DNA from: JBHJGS01 sp050331575
GTDB lineage: Bacteria; Pseudomonadota; Alphaproteobacteria; Sphingomonadales; Rhodothalassiaceae
Assembly: GCA_050331575.1 (NCBI GenBank)
Contig: JBHJGS010000048.1
Coordinates: forward strand, 1 to 64,000
Reading direction: 5' to 3'
DNA: 64,000 bases
Both the position numbers and the translations under genes were made by a program. Under the pieces are notes generated by a model. The model was not told the DNA's origin and searched no databases. It saw only the letters and a program-made list of their open reading frames with translations. This document shows positions 43,203 to 52,003 of the stretch, one piece after another; position 1 is the first letter of the stretch, and every line of letters starts with the position of its first letter.

Positions 43203-44153
43203 ATGGACAAAGCGCTGACCCCGCCCTGGCCGTCTAACTTCGAGGGCGCGCCGCGGCATATCGGCCTGGAGGTCGAATTCGGCCAGCTGTCGCCGCAGCA
43301 GGCCGCCGGGGTCATGCTGCAAGCGTTCGGCGGCGAGGTGGCCGAGCGGACCACCTTCCAGCTCCGCCTGACCGGCACCGCCTTCGGCGGCATGGTGGTG
43401 GAGTTGGATACCCGCTATGCCGAAGGCGGCAAGGGCGAGACCAAGCCGGCGGAGGTGATCCGCGAGGGCCTGGTCAAGGCGGCGTCTGCCGTGGTGCCGA
43501 CCGAAATCGCCGTCGATCCGGTTGAGTGGACGCGGGTTCTGGATCTGGACCGGATCATCGCCGCGCTGCGCCAGGCCGGTGCCGTGGGCACATCGGAGCA
43601 TCTGGCGTACGGCTTCGGCCTGCAATTGAATGTCGAGACACCGTCCCGGCGCATCGAGGAGATTTTGCCAATCTTTCAAGCCTATCTGATTTTGTGCGAC
43701 GACCTACGCCAGTCGATCGGGATGGATTTCACCCGAACCATGCTGCCCTTCGTACAGCGCTTCCCCGACAGCTATGTCGATCGCGTGCTAGACCCGGCCT
43801 ACCGGCCCGACCTAGACGCCTTCATCGCCGACTATTTCCAGGCCAATCCCACCAAATTTCGCGGGTTGGATCTGATGCCGCTCCTGGCCTGGCTGGACCC
43901 GCCTGCCGTGGAGCGCGCCCTGGGGCGCGAACCGGATGCGATGCGGCCGGCCTTTCATTATCGCCTGCCCAACACCCGGCTTGAGGATCCGTCCTGGGGC
44001 GTCAGCAGGGAATGGCGCCGCTGGTTGCAGATTGAGCAGTTGGCGTCGCGGCCGCGCCGATTGCGCCAGCGCCTGAAGCAGCATCGCCGAGCGCGGCCGT
44101 CCTCGTCCGTGGCGCATTGGGCGCGCAAACTGTCCCGGGTGTTGAAAATATGA
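43203..44153 (+). CDS. Amidoligase-family protein (COOH-NH2 ligase)
   Basis: A 316-residue protein. GLEVEFGQL near the start matches the glutamate-rich nucleotide/metal-binding strand of the amidoligase (PF12224)/gamma-glutamylcysteine-synthetase-like fold. MVVELDTRYAEGGKGETK and AYGFGLQLNVETPS, each with an acidic residue on a strand, fit the other metal-binding elements, and RQSIGMDFTRTMLPF follows. Such enzymes join a carboxylate to an amine at ATP cost. The start could also be GTG 43191. Its stop overlaps the glutamine-amidotransferase-like gene (ATGA). Substrate unknown. Confidence 0.82.
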   Translation: MDKALTPPWPSNFEGAPRHIGLEVEFGQLSPQQAAGVMLQAFGGEVAERTTFQLRLTGTAFGGMVVELDTRYAEGGKGETKPAEVIREGLVKAASAVVPTEIAVDPVEWTRVLDLDRIIAALRQAGAVGTSEHLAYGFGLQLNVETPSRRIEEILPIFQAYLILCDDLRQSIGMDFTRTMLPFVQRFPDSYVDRVLDPAYRPDLDAFIADYFQANPTKFRGLDLMPLLAWLDPPAVERALGREPDAMRPAFHYRLPNTRLEDPSWGVSREWRRWLQIEQLASRPRRLRQRLKQHRRARPSSSVAHWARKLSRVLKI

Positions 44154-44872
44154 CCCGGCCGCGCATCGGCGTTACCACCTCGGCCAACAAGGGCTACTGG
44201 AACTATCTGGCCAACAAGCTGGCGGTCTGGCGGGCCGGCGGCCGCAGCGACCGGTTGCGCGCGGATCGCCCGCGCGAACTGGACATCTATGACGGCTTTA
44301 TCGTCGGCGGTGGCGACGATATCTCCGCCGAGCTCTATGGCGGTGCCATCGTGCCCGATGTGCGCATCGACCCAGAGCGCGACCGGCTGGAACTGGAGGT
44401 GATCCGCCATGCCGTGGCCGCCGGCAAGCCGGTCTTGGGCATCTGCCGCGGCAGTCAGATGATCAATGTCGCCAAGGGCGGAGACCTGCACGAGGACATC
44501 CATGCGGTCTATGTTGAGGCGCCGAAAATGAAGACGGTGCTGCCGAAAAAGACCGTCGACATCCTGCCCGACACGCAGTTGGCGGCACTGATGCGCTGCA
44601 ATCCCTGTCGGGTCAATGCGCTGCACCACCAGTCGGTCAATGCGGTTGGCGAGGGTCTGCGCATCGCCGCGCGCGACCGCGCCGGCATCGTGCAGGCGGT
44701 GGAAGCCGATGGCGGCTTCTTGGTCGGCGTGCAATGGCATCCCGAACTGCTGATCTTCGCGCGCAATCATCAGGCGCTGTTCCGCGCCTTGCTCAACGCC
44801 TGCCGTCAGCCGCGGTCCGCCACGCCTGCACGCACGAATGGGTCGGAACCATCCGTCCGGTCGCAGCGTTGA
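44150..44872 (+). CDS. Class I glutamine amidotransferase-like protein (peptidase C26 type)
   Basis: A 240-residue protein. GICRGSQMINVAKGG holds the nucleophile Cys, and QWHPE the His and Glu, so the triad is intact. GFIVGGGDDISAELYGG is the usual oxyanion strand, and NALHHQSVNAVG is typical of gamma-glutamyl hydrolase relatives (PuuD type). Coupled to the amidoligase gene, it may release or trim gamma-linked amides made by that enzyme, or supply ammonia. Confidence 0.86.
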   Translation: MTRPRIGVTTSANKGYWNYLANKLAVWRAGGRSDRLRADRPRELDIYDGFIVGGGDDISAELYGGAIVPDVRIDPERDRLELEVIRHAVAAGKPVLGICRGSQMINVAKGGDLHEDIHAVYVEAPKMKTVLPKKTVDILPDTQLAALMRCNPCRVNALHHQSVNAVGEGLRIAARDRAGIVQAVEADGGFLVGVQWHPELLIFARNHQALFRALLNACRQPRSATPARTNGSEPSVRSQR

Positions 44873-44930
44873 ACCCAGGTTCCGGCCGCCAGCCGGGCCT
44901 AGGCTCTGACCGACATAAAAGGAACTTTCC

Positions 44931-45131
44931 GTGCCGCTTTCCCCCCAGGGCGACCCTGTTCGCGCCGAAATTCTCGACTTTCTGACCCGCCCGCCGCTGG
45001 CCGCCATGGGCAAGCCCACGCCGGAGGAACGTGCGGCGGTGATCCGCCGGCGCATCGAGCGCTCCGGCCTGGGCGACCGCGCGACGCTGGAAAAGGGGCC
45101 AGTGCCCAAAGGTGGCCGCAAGGGAGGCTGA
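44931..45131 (+). CDS. Hypothetical 66-residue protein
   Basis: It starts at GTG 44931 with AAAGGAA seven bases before. The sequence is amphipathic and basic (ILDFLTRPPLAAMGK, AAVIRRRIERSGLGD, ending GGRKGG). I know no family. It lies between the amidotransferase gene and the PLDc_N protein gene on the same strand, with one base to the next start. Confidence 0.6.
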   Translation: MPLSPQGDPVRAEILDFLTRPPLAAMGKPTPEERAAVIRRRIERSGLGDRATLEKGPVPKGGRKGG

Positions 45132-45132
45132 G

Positions 45133-45324
45133 ATGGAATTTCTGGGCGGCCTGTTCGGCCTGATCATCCTCATCCTGGATATCTATGCCATCGTCAAAGT
45201 GATCGGATCGGGCGCCTCGACCCTGGCCAAGGTGTTGTGGATCCTGCTGATCATCCTGTTTCCGCTGATCGGCTTGATCATTTGGGCCCTGTTCGGTCCA
45301 TCCAAACCCGCTTATGCGCGCTGA
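45133..45324 (+). CDS. Small PLDc_N-type membrane protein
   Basis: A 63-residue protein with two hydrophobic helices: FLGGLFGLIILILDIYAIVK and WILLIILFPLIGLIIWALFG, then a short basic tail. This is the phospholipase D nuclease N-terminal (PF13396) module, which occurs alone in many bacteria. GGGAGG is just upstream. Its end overlaps the convergent permease gene by 13 bases. Confidence 0.85.
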   Translation: MEFLGGLFGLIILILDIYAIVKVIGSGASTLAKVLWILLIILFPLIGLIIWALFGPSKPAYAR

Positions 45325-46433
45325 GCCTCGTTCGGCTCGGTGACCCGGTCTGGGTCGGCGGTGGGATCATCCGCCGGCCCGTCGCGGAAATAGCTCTCGT
45401 TCAGGATGGTCATGACGATCGCGGTCAGTGGCACAGCCAGCGCCACGCCCAAAAGGCCGAACAGGGTGCCCATCACCACCTGCGAGGCGAGAATGACCCC
45501 CGGCAGAATATAGACCGTGCGATGCTGCACCAGCGGCGTCAGGATATTGCTCTCCACGAACTGGATAACGACATAGAGCACCACGGTGGACACGCCCAAT
45601 TCCCAGCTCTCCGACAGCGCCACCAGGGTCATCGCAATGCCGCCGACCAGAGGCCCCAGAAACGGCACGAAGGCGGTCATGGCGGCGAACACCGCCAGGA
45701 TCAGCGCCAGCGGCACGCCGATTATCATCAGGCCGGTATAGGTCATCACACCGACGATCAGCATGGATATGCCCTTGCCGATCAGCCAGCGCCGCAGCAC
45801 CCAGCCAACCGATTCGACCAGATGCCGAAATCCGGGCCGCTGGGTGTTGGGCGCGAACCGGACGAAACCGTCCACATAGGTGGCCGGGGTCGCGGCAAGA
45901 TAGATCCCGATCACCAGCACGATCACCGCGCTGGTCAGGGCGTTGGCGGTCGCACCGACCACGGTGGTCACATTGTTCAACAGCTCCTTCGGCACGGGCA
46001 GGAGCTCCTGAACGTCAATCCAGCCGTCTTCCGACATGATGTCCTGCAGACCGGCGGTCTTGAAGATCGAGTTCAGCACCCGTTCAATGCCGATCGCCAG
46101 CGTGTCGGTGACGCCGGCGGTCTGCTGCACCAAGGTGGGGCCGGCCAAGATGCCGGCCGCCACGACCGCACCGGCCAGGATCAACAGGGTCAGAGCCAAG
46201 CCGATGCCGCGATGGATATGCACCGGGCGAGACAGGAGCCGCGCGCAGGCATCCAGCACGATCGCCACCATCACCGAACACAGCAGCAACAGCAGGATCC
46301 GTGACAGGAAATACAGCGCCACAAAGGCGATCAACACGCCGCAGACGATTAGTGTGGCGTTGATCAGTCCGGAGCGGTCATACAGGGCGCGGCGAAACCG
46401 ATTGGGTTCGCTTCGGCGTTCATGGCCGCTCAT
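45312..46433 (-). CDS. AI-2E family transporter (PerM-like)
   Basis: A 373-residue membrane protein with about seven to eight helices. The family traits are AVFAAMTAFVPFLGPLVGGI and the C-terminal LTPLVQHRTVYILPGVILAS and LFGLLGVALAVPLTAI. Members move autoinducer-2, other solutes or ions; the substrate cannot be told here. It is alone on this strand. Confidence 0.93.
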   Translation of the reverse strand: MSGHERRSEPNRFRRALYDRSGLINATLIVCGVLIAFVALYFLSRILLLLLCSVMVAIVLDACARLLSRPVHIHRGIGLALTLLILAGAVVAAGILAGPTLVQQTAGVTDTLAIGIERVLNSIFKTAGLQDIMSEDGWIDVQELLPVPKELLNNVTTVVGATANALTSAVIVLVIGIYLAATPATYVDGFVRFAPNTQRPGFRHLVESVGWVLRRWLIGKGISMLIVGVMTYTGLMIIGVPLALILAVFAAMTAFVPFLGPLVGGIAMTLVALSESWELGVSTVVLYVVIQFVESNILTPLVQHRTVYILPGVILASQVVMGTLFGLLGVALAVPLTAIVMTILNESYFRDGPADDPTADPDRVTEPNEAQRA

Positions 46434-46669
46434 CGGGGCGCCTCCAACGGCTGTTTGGTCGAGGGGGAGAGGTCAAACTTGGGCTGCACAGACATTGATC
46501 ATCAACGTCGCCGCATCCGCAGCGTTCCAGCCGTTTGTCGCCGTGCCGCGGTCTTGATCCTGCCGCATGCCGGCCACAGCGCGGGCGGGTTTGTCGCTTT
46601 TGTGGGGCCGGCCCGTCCCCAGCCGGGAGCCGAATGGGCCTGTCAGCGTTCTAAATCCGAGACGAGATC

Positions 46670-48202
46670 ATGCACCCATCCTTTCCCTTCAGCCGGCGTC
46701 AGGCATTAAGCGGCTTGGCGGCCGGAGCGGTTATGGCCGGTCTGGGCCCTGCGCGCGCCTTGCAGCGGGCAGCAGACGGCACGCCCTTTTCCCGGCAGAC
46801 CGTTCTGGACGCCGCCCGCGAGCTGGCCTCTGAGCCCTTTCGTCCGCCCAGCCCGGTGCCACAGACGCTGCAGGCGCTCGATTATGACACCTACCGCCAG
46901 ATCCGCTATCGCAAGGATGAGGCGATCTGGGGTCAGGCGCCGACGCCCTTCTCGATTGAGCTGTTCGCGCCGGGATTTCTCTATGTGGCGCCGGTGGACA
47001 TTCAGGTGGTGGAGAATGCCCGTGCCTATGAGGTCCGCGTCGGTTCCGACAGCTTTGAAACGCCCACCGAGGCGATCGGCGCGGCGATTGCCGAATTGGG
47101 CCAGTTCGCCGGCTTTCGGCTGCACTATCCGCTGAACAGGCCGGATTACCGCGACGAATTTCTGCTGTTTCAGGGCGCCAGCTATTTCCGGGCGGTTTCG
47201 CGCGGACAGATTTACGGCCTGTCCGCGCGCGGTTTGGCGATCGATGTGGCTGAGCCGACCGGGGAGGAATTCCCGCTGTTCCGGCGGTTCTGGATCGAGC
47301 GGCCGGCCGCTGACGCGAACAGCATCGTGGTGCATGCCGTGCTCGACAGCCGGCGGCTGACCGGCGCCTACCGCTTCGGCATCTATCCCGGCGCCACCAC
47401 CACGCTGGATATCGATGTTACTTTGTTCGCGCGCGACCGGGTTGAGCATCTGGGCCTGGCGCCCTTGACCTCGATGTTTCTGCACGGCGCGGTCGATGCG
47501 TCGGACACGGCGGACTATCGCCCAGCGGTGCATGACAGCCAGGGTCTGGCGCTGCACACCGGCACGGGCGAGCGCTTGTGGCGACCGTTGGCCAATCCGC
47601 GCACGCTGCAGCTCAGCGCCTTTGTCGACACCGATCCCCGGGGGTTCGGGCTGATCCAGCGCGCCCGAGACTTTCAGGCCTATCAGGATCTGGAGGCGGT
47701 GTATCAGCGCCGGCCGTCCGCCTGGGTCAGCCCGCGCGGGAACTGGGGGGCGGGGCATGTGCAGCTGGTGGAGATCCCCACCGATAAGGAGATCAACGAC
47801 AATATCGTGGTCTATTGGCGACCCGAGGCGGTGCTGGCGCCCGGCTCGCCCTTTAGCTTTGCCTATCGCCTGACCTGGCCGGACCAGGCGCCGGTGCCCG
47901 GCGCGGTCGCGCGTGTTGCCCGGTCCGCCTATGGCCGCGCGCTGACAGACGGGCGGCCGCAATTCGTGATCGATTATGTGCCCGTTCCCGGCGTGCCCAC
48001 GCAGGAGGTTCAGATCGATGCCAGCGCCTCGGCGGGCCGAATTGCCGAGGCGCTGGTGCAGCGCAACCCGCAGACCGGCGGATTGCGCGTGTTTGTGACC
48101 CTGGATCCCGGTGCGGCTGACATCAGCGAACTGCGCTTGGTGCCGACCTATGAAGGAGAGGCCATTGGCGAGACCTGGCTCTATCGCTGGCTCCGCGGCT
48201 GA
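46670..48202 (+). CDS. opgG: Periplasmic glucan biosynthesis protein OpgG/OpgD
   Basis: A 510-residue MdoG-family protein. SRRQALSGLAAGAVMAGLG is a twin-arginine-like signal, which resembles OpgD more than OpgG. The mature protein has FRPPSPVPQTLQALDYDTYR, LFAPGFLYVAPVDIQVV and the family's GASYFRAVSRGQIYGLSARG. It helps build osmoregulated periplasmic glucans with OpgH. Its end overlaps the opgH frame. Confidence 0.93.
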   Translation: MHPSFPFSRRQALSGLAAGAVMAGLGPARALQRAADGTPFSRQTVLDAARELASEPFRPPSPVPQTLQALDYDTYRQIRYRKDEAIWGQAPTPFSIELFAPGFLYVAPVDIQVVENARAYEVRVGSDSFETPTEAIGAAIAELGQFAGFRLHYPLNRPDYRDEFLLFQGASYFRAVSRGQIYGLSARGLAIDVAEPTGEEFPLFRRFWIERPAADANSIVVHAVLDSRRLTGAYRFGIYPGATTTLDIDVTLFARDRVEHLGLAPLTSMFLHGAVDASDTADYRPAVHDSQGLALHTGTGERLWRPLANPRTLQLSAFVDTDPRGFGLIQRARDFQAYQDLEAVYQRRPSAWVSPRGNWGAGHVQLVEIPTDKEINDNIVVYWRPEAVLAPGSPFSFAYRLTWPDQAPVPGAVARVARSAYGRALTDGRPQFVIDYVPVPGVPTQEVQIDASASAGRIAEALVQRNPQTGGLRVFVTLDPGAADISELRLVPTYEGEAIGETWLYRWLRG

Positions 48203-50315
48203 GGCGCTCAGGGGACCGGCCGGTCCGGCTGGTCCCGCGCTGCCGCCGGATCAGCCCTTGGCGATGCCGCGCCAGCGTGTGCACCGGCGGGCACGCCCGC
48301 TGCGCCGGCAGCGCCAGGGCTTGTTCGGGCGCTTGGGCGTGGCGCTGTCGCGCCTCTTGGTGGTGTTGGGCACCGCTGGCTTGGCCGGCTATGGCGTGCG
48401 GGAGATGCACGGTGTCATGTCCGCCGGCGGGGTCACCGCCTTGCAGTGGGTGTTCCTGATCCTGTTCGCGGTGAATTTTACCTGGATCGGCTTTGCCGCC
48501 TGCCAGGCGGTGATCGGCGCTCTGCGCATGATCGTGCAGGGGCGCCGGCCGGCTGTCCCAGCATCGCCGCCACCGGCGGACTTCAAGACCGCTCTGCTGG
48601 CTCCAGTCTATAATGAAGATCCTGCCAGCATCGCGGCCAATCTGGGTGCCATGGCCGAGGCCTTGGCCGAGCGCGCGCCCGGCCGCTATGCCGTGTTCAT
48701 CCTCAGCGACACCAACCGCGCGACACCCTGGATCGAGGAGGAGCGCGTGTTCGCCCGGCTGATCGCCGAGGCACCGCCGGGGTGTGCGATCTTCTATCGG
48801 CACCGGGCAAAGAATCTCGAGCGCAAGGCCGGCAATATCGCCGATTGGGTGACCCGCTTCGGCGCGGGCTATGATGCCATGCTGGTGCTTGATGCCGACA
48901 GCCTGATGGCGCCGGAGACGATCGAGGCGCTGACCGCGCGGCTGGCCGCCGATCCCGGCCTGGGCCTGGTCCAGACCCTGCCGGCGATCATCGGCGGGCA
49001 GAGCCTGTATGCCCGGCTGCAGCAGTTCGCCGGGCGCTGCTATGGCCCGGTGCTGGGCCACGGCCTGGCTGCCTGGCACGGCCGCAGCAGCAATTTCTGG
49101 GGCCATAATGCGATCATCCGCACCCGGGCCTTCGCCGAGGCGGCGCGGCTGCCGGTCCTGCGCGGCCGACCGCCGCTGGGCGGCGGGGTGCTCAGCCACG
49201 ATTTTGTCGAGGCCGCGATGCTGCGCCGGGCCGGGTGGGGCGTGCGTTTCGATCCCGATCTTGGCGGCAGCTATGAGGAGGCACCGCCGGCGCTGCTGGA
49301 CGTGATGGTGCGTGACCGGCGCTGGGCCCAGGGCAATCTGCAGCACAGCCGGTTTCTGTTCGCCCGCGGCTTCACCCTGGCCAGTCGCCTGCATTTGCTC
49401 ACCGGCATTTTCACCTATGTCAGCGCGCTGTTATGGCTGGCCTTGGTTCTCGTTGGCCTGATGATCGCGCTGCAGGCGGCCTTCACCCGGCCGGAATATT
49501 TCGCCGAACCGTCGCTGTTTCCGACCTGGCCGGTGTTTGACAGCGAGCGCGCGCTTAGCTTGTTCATTTTGTCCATGGGCGTGGTGTTGACGCCGAAGAT
49601 GTTGGGCTTTGTGAGCGTGTTGCTGCACCCGATGCGCTGCTTGCGGTTCGGCGGGCCGCTGGCCTTGAGCCTCAGCCTCGTGGTCGAGACGCTGTTTTCT
49701 GCCTTGTTCGCGCCGGTGATGATGCTGGCGCAAAGTCAGATCGTGCGTGAGATCCTGACCGGCCAGGACAGCGGCTGGCAGCCGCAGCGGCGGCGCGACG
49801 GCCGCATCCGACTGGGCGCTGCACTGCGCGCGCATCTGTGGCATATGCTGACGGGTGTAGCGCTGGCCGCCGTGGCCATGACGTTGAGCCGGGATCTGTT
49901 CTACTGGCTGCTCCCGGTGACCGCGGGCATGATCCTGGCCGGGCCGCTATCCTGGTTATCGGGCAGCCGCGCGGTCGGCGGCGCCTTGCAGCGCGTGGCT
50001 GTTTTGCGCACGCCGGAGGAACAGCGGCGCACGCGCCCGGCAATCCTGAACGCCGCGCGGGCCCGCCAAGACAGCGATGCTGCCGTTGAACCATCGGGCG
50101 GGCCGCTAAGCCTGCTGCAGGCCGATGCGGCACTGGCCGATTGGCATCGCGCGCAATTGCCGCCCAGTGATCCGGAGGGCTTTGACCCTGATCGGATCCT
50201 GGCCGCCGCCAAGGCCGACCGCGCGACCGACAGCCGGGCGCTGGAGGCTTGGCTCACCGACGCCGAAATGCTGGCCTTCCTGCGCGATCCGTCCCTGGTT
50301 GCACGGGTGGCGTGA
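48165..50315 (+). CDS. opgH: Glucans biosynthesis glucosyltransferase OpgH
   Basis: About 716 residues. Inner membrane glucosyltransferase: two N-terminal helices, a GT2 domain with LAPVYNEDP, VLDADSLM and the product motif RDRRWAQGN, then four to six C-terminal helices. TTG 48165 has AAGGAG just before it and lies inside the opgG end, so the pair is coupled; ATG 48150 and ATG 48264 are alternatives. It polymerises UDP-glucose into beta-1,2-type glucan backbones exported to the periplasm. Confidence 0.92.
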   Translation: MARPGSIAGSAAEALRGPAGPAGPALPPDQPLAMPRQRVHRRARPLRRQRQGLFGRLGVALSRLLVVLGTAGLAGYGVREMHGVMSAGGVTALQWVFLILFAVNFTWIGFAACQAVIGALRMIVQGRRPAVPASPPPADFKTALLAPVYNEDPASIAANLGAMAEALAERAPGRYAVFILSDTNRATPWIEEERVFARLIAEAPPGCAIFYRHRAKNLERKAGNIADWVTRFGAGYDAMLVLDADSLMAPETIEALTARLAADPGLGLVQTLPAIIGGQSLYARLQQFAGRCYGPVLGHGLAAWHGRSSNFWGHNAIIRTRAFAEAARLPVLRGRPPLGGGVLSHDFVEAAMLRRAGWGVRFDPDLGGSYEEAPPALLDVMVRDRRWAQGNLQHSRFLFARGFTLASRLHLLTGIFTYVSALLWLALVLVGLMIALQAAFTRPEYFAEPSLFPTWPVFDSERALSLFILSMGVVLTPKMLGFVSVLLHPMRCLRFGGPLALSLSLVVETLFSALFAPVMMLAQSQIVREILTGQDSGWQPQRRRDGRIRLGAALRAHLWHMLTGVALAAVAMTLSRDLFYWLLPVTAGMILAGPLSWLSGSRAVGGALQRVAVLRTPEEQRRTRPAILNAARARQDSDAAVEPSGGPLSLLQADAALADWHRAQLPPSDPEGFDPDRILAAAKADRATDSRALEAWLTDAEMLAFLRDPSLVARVA

Positions 50316-50338
50316 CAGGGGCCAGCCTGACCCCTGTC
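50314..50338. terminator. Convergent terminator hairpin between opgH and the RDQ-rich protein gene
   Basis: GACAGGGG at 50314-50321 and CCCCTGTC at 50331-50338 form an eight-bp stem with a nine-base loop in the 36-base gap between convergent genes. It begins at the last base of the opgH stop. Confidence 0.55.
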
Positions 50339-50351
50339 CGCGGCCTTGCGG

Positions 50352-51329
50352 TTAGCGGTTGCCGGCGCCCTGGCGGTCGCGCTCGTTGCGTCGGCTGCGT
50401 TGATCGCGGCGATCCACGCCGTTCATGTCGCCGCGCGGGGCCTGGGCGTAGCTGACCAGGGCCGGACGCATGGCGGTGTAGGTTTCGCCGCCCATGCGGA
50501 ACTGGTCCGCCAGCAGCACAACCTTGTCCTTCACGCGCACATCGCGTCCGCGCACGGCGACGTCCTGGCCCTCCAGGCGGTTGGTGGAATAATTCCGCGC
50601 CTGGCCCAGATCAACGATGTAGCTGGAGCCGTCCTCGGTGGTGATCAGCGCAATGACATTGTCGCGATCGCCGCCGCGCACCGGCGCGGTATCGGTGCGC
50701 TGAACCGTGCCACGCACCTGACGATAGCCCATCGGCCGTTCCGCGGTGTAGGTGCCGCCCTGGCGTTCCACCGACCGGCGCTTCTCACCCATGGCGACAC
50801 GGTCGGCCATCAGCACCAGGCGATTGCCGACGCGGGCGGGATAGCCCATCACGGCGACGCGCTCGCGCTGGCGGATGCGCTGCTTGTCCCACTGCTTGAC
50901 GTCGCCCAGATCGACGACCACGCGGTCGCCTGCGACGGTCTCGATCTGGCCGACCAGATTGGCACCGCTGCGGTCACCGCGGTCCACCGTCTTCAGTTTG
51001 ACGATTTCCCCGCTCAGGCGCAGGCCCTGCTGGCCGCCACGCCGATCCATCTGGGCGGAATACCGATCCCAGTCGCCTTGACCCATCTGGCGTTGCTGCG
51101 GGCCGAAGCGCGGATCACGCATGCGTTCGCGGTTGCCATAGCGCTGATCCTGATAGCGCTGATCGCGGCTGCGCCGATCCTGATAACGGTCGGTCTGGCT
51201 GCGATCATCCTGATAGCGGCGGTCCTGGTCGCGCTGTGGCTCGCTCCAGTCATTCTGCTGCGCTGAGACCGGTGCGGCCAGCAGCGCCAGCGCGCCGACA
51301 AGCGCCGTGGTTTTCAGCATGTGCGGCAT
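50352..51329 (-). CDS. Exported Arg/Asp/Gln-rich protein with duplicated beta modules
   Basis: About 325 residues. A signal peptide (LKTTALVGALALLAAPVSA) precedes a low-complexity tract of about 75 residues built from R, D, Q and Y (RDQDRRYQDDRSQTDRYQDR). Two similar modules follow. NLVGQIETVAGDRVVVDLGD ... GNRLVLMADRVAMG parallels NVIALITTEDGSSYIVDLGQ ... KDKVVLLADQFRMG. The tail returns to RRDQRSRRNERDRQ. ATG 51329 has AAAGGA upstream; ATG 51338 is possible. No family recognised. It lies 49 bases downstream of the Tyr/Asp-rich gene on the same strand. Confidence 0.75.
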   Translation of the reverse strand: MPHMLKTTALVGALALLAAPVSAQQNDWSEPQRDQDRRYQDDRSQTDRYQDRRSRDQRYQDQRYGNRERMRDPRFGPQQRQMGQGDWDRYSAQMDRRGGQQGLRLSGEIVKLKTVDRGDRSGANLVGQIETVAGDRVVVDLGDVKQWDKQRIRQRERVAVMGYPARVGNRLVLMADRVAMGEKRRSVERQGGTYTAERPMGYRQVRGTVQRTDTAPVRGGDRDNVIALITTEDGSSYIVDLGQARNYSTNRLEGQDVAVRGRDVRVKDKVVLLADQFRMGGETYTAMRPALVSYAQAPRGDMNGVDRRDQRSRRNERDRQGAGNR

Positions 51330-51378
51330 GGTCTTCATCCTTTCGATACGGGTCTGCAAGGGGGAGGCGGGCGCTGGC

Positions 51379-51714
51379 TTAGAACCAGTCAAACCAGCCA
51401 TCATCATAATCATCGTCCCAATAGTCGTCATCGCCGATGTCATAATACTCGCTATAGTCCTCATACTCCGTATATCCGTAGTCATACGGATCATAATAGG
51501 CGTCCCAGGCATAATACTCATCACCATAGGCGTCGTAGAACCAATCGTCGTCGAAGTTTTCTTCGTCGTAATAACCTTCGACATAATATTCATCGTCTTC
51601 ATAAAGCTCGTCGCCTTCCCACCATTGCGCGGTGGCCGTGGTGGTGAGCATGAGAGCCAGCCCGCCGCCGGCAAGCAGGGCCAGGCTTTTCTTCCAAAGC
51701 TGATCCAAAATCAT
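51379..51714 (-). CDS. Exported Tyr/Asp/Glu/Trp-rich low-complexity protein
   Basis: A 111-residue protein. The signal peptide has SLALLAGGGLALMLTTTATA. The mature part, about 80 residues, is nearly all Y, D, E, W, F and G (YEDDEYYVEGYYDEENF, DPYDYGYTEYEDYSEYY) and ends GWFDWF. It has no Cys or Lys and a very large negative charge. ATG 51714 is favoured since GGAG lies six bases before it; ATG 51726 is in frame. No known family. It probably forms an operon with the Arg-rich exported protein gene. Confidence 0.72.
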   Translation of the reverse strand: MILDQLWKKSLALLAGGGLALMLTTTATAQWWEGDELYEDDEYYVEGYYDEENFDDDWFYDAYGDEYYAWDAYYDPYDYGYTEYEDYSEYYDIGDDDYWDDDYDDGWFDWF

Positions 51715-51895
51715 GGCAATCTCCATTCAAGTCCGTCACGGGTCCGTCATTGGCGCCCGACGCCCTCCTGGGCGCCCGGCGCTGCTGCACAGGCGCGCCC
51801 GGCGCCTGGGTCAGTGTCTCGCCAACGCCATCCGGCGCGCGGCAGTTTCTGACTCGGCGCAGAAAAGTATGGGGCGGTGTGCGGATGCCGGGCCC

Positions 51896-51940
51896 GTGAT
51901 GATCGGGCCGGTGACGATCAGACCGGTGACGATCAAGCCG
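51896..51940 (+). repeat. Three tandem copies of a 15-bp unit
   Basis: Units GTGATGATCGGGCCG, GTGACGATCAGACCG and GTGACGATCAAGCCG lie head to tail at 51896-51910, 51911-51925 and 51926-51940. The unit length is a multiple of three, but I see no gene here. Confidence 0.85.
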
Positions 51941-52003
51941 CCGCGGTGCGGTTCAACCGCTCAACAGTGTTTGACAAACGCTTTCAGCGTGCCGCTTAGG
52001 CAT

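Noticed and set aside
51307..51852. Plus-strand frame of 181 residues resembling an Ile/Val-rich membrane protein
   Set aside because: It is the antisense of the Tyr/Asp-rich gene; complements of GAC, GAT and TAC codons give Val, Ile and Val, so the hydrophobicity is an artefact. The minus strand has a signal peptide and ribosome site.
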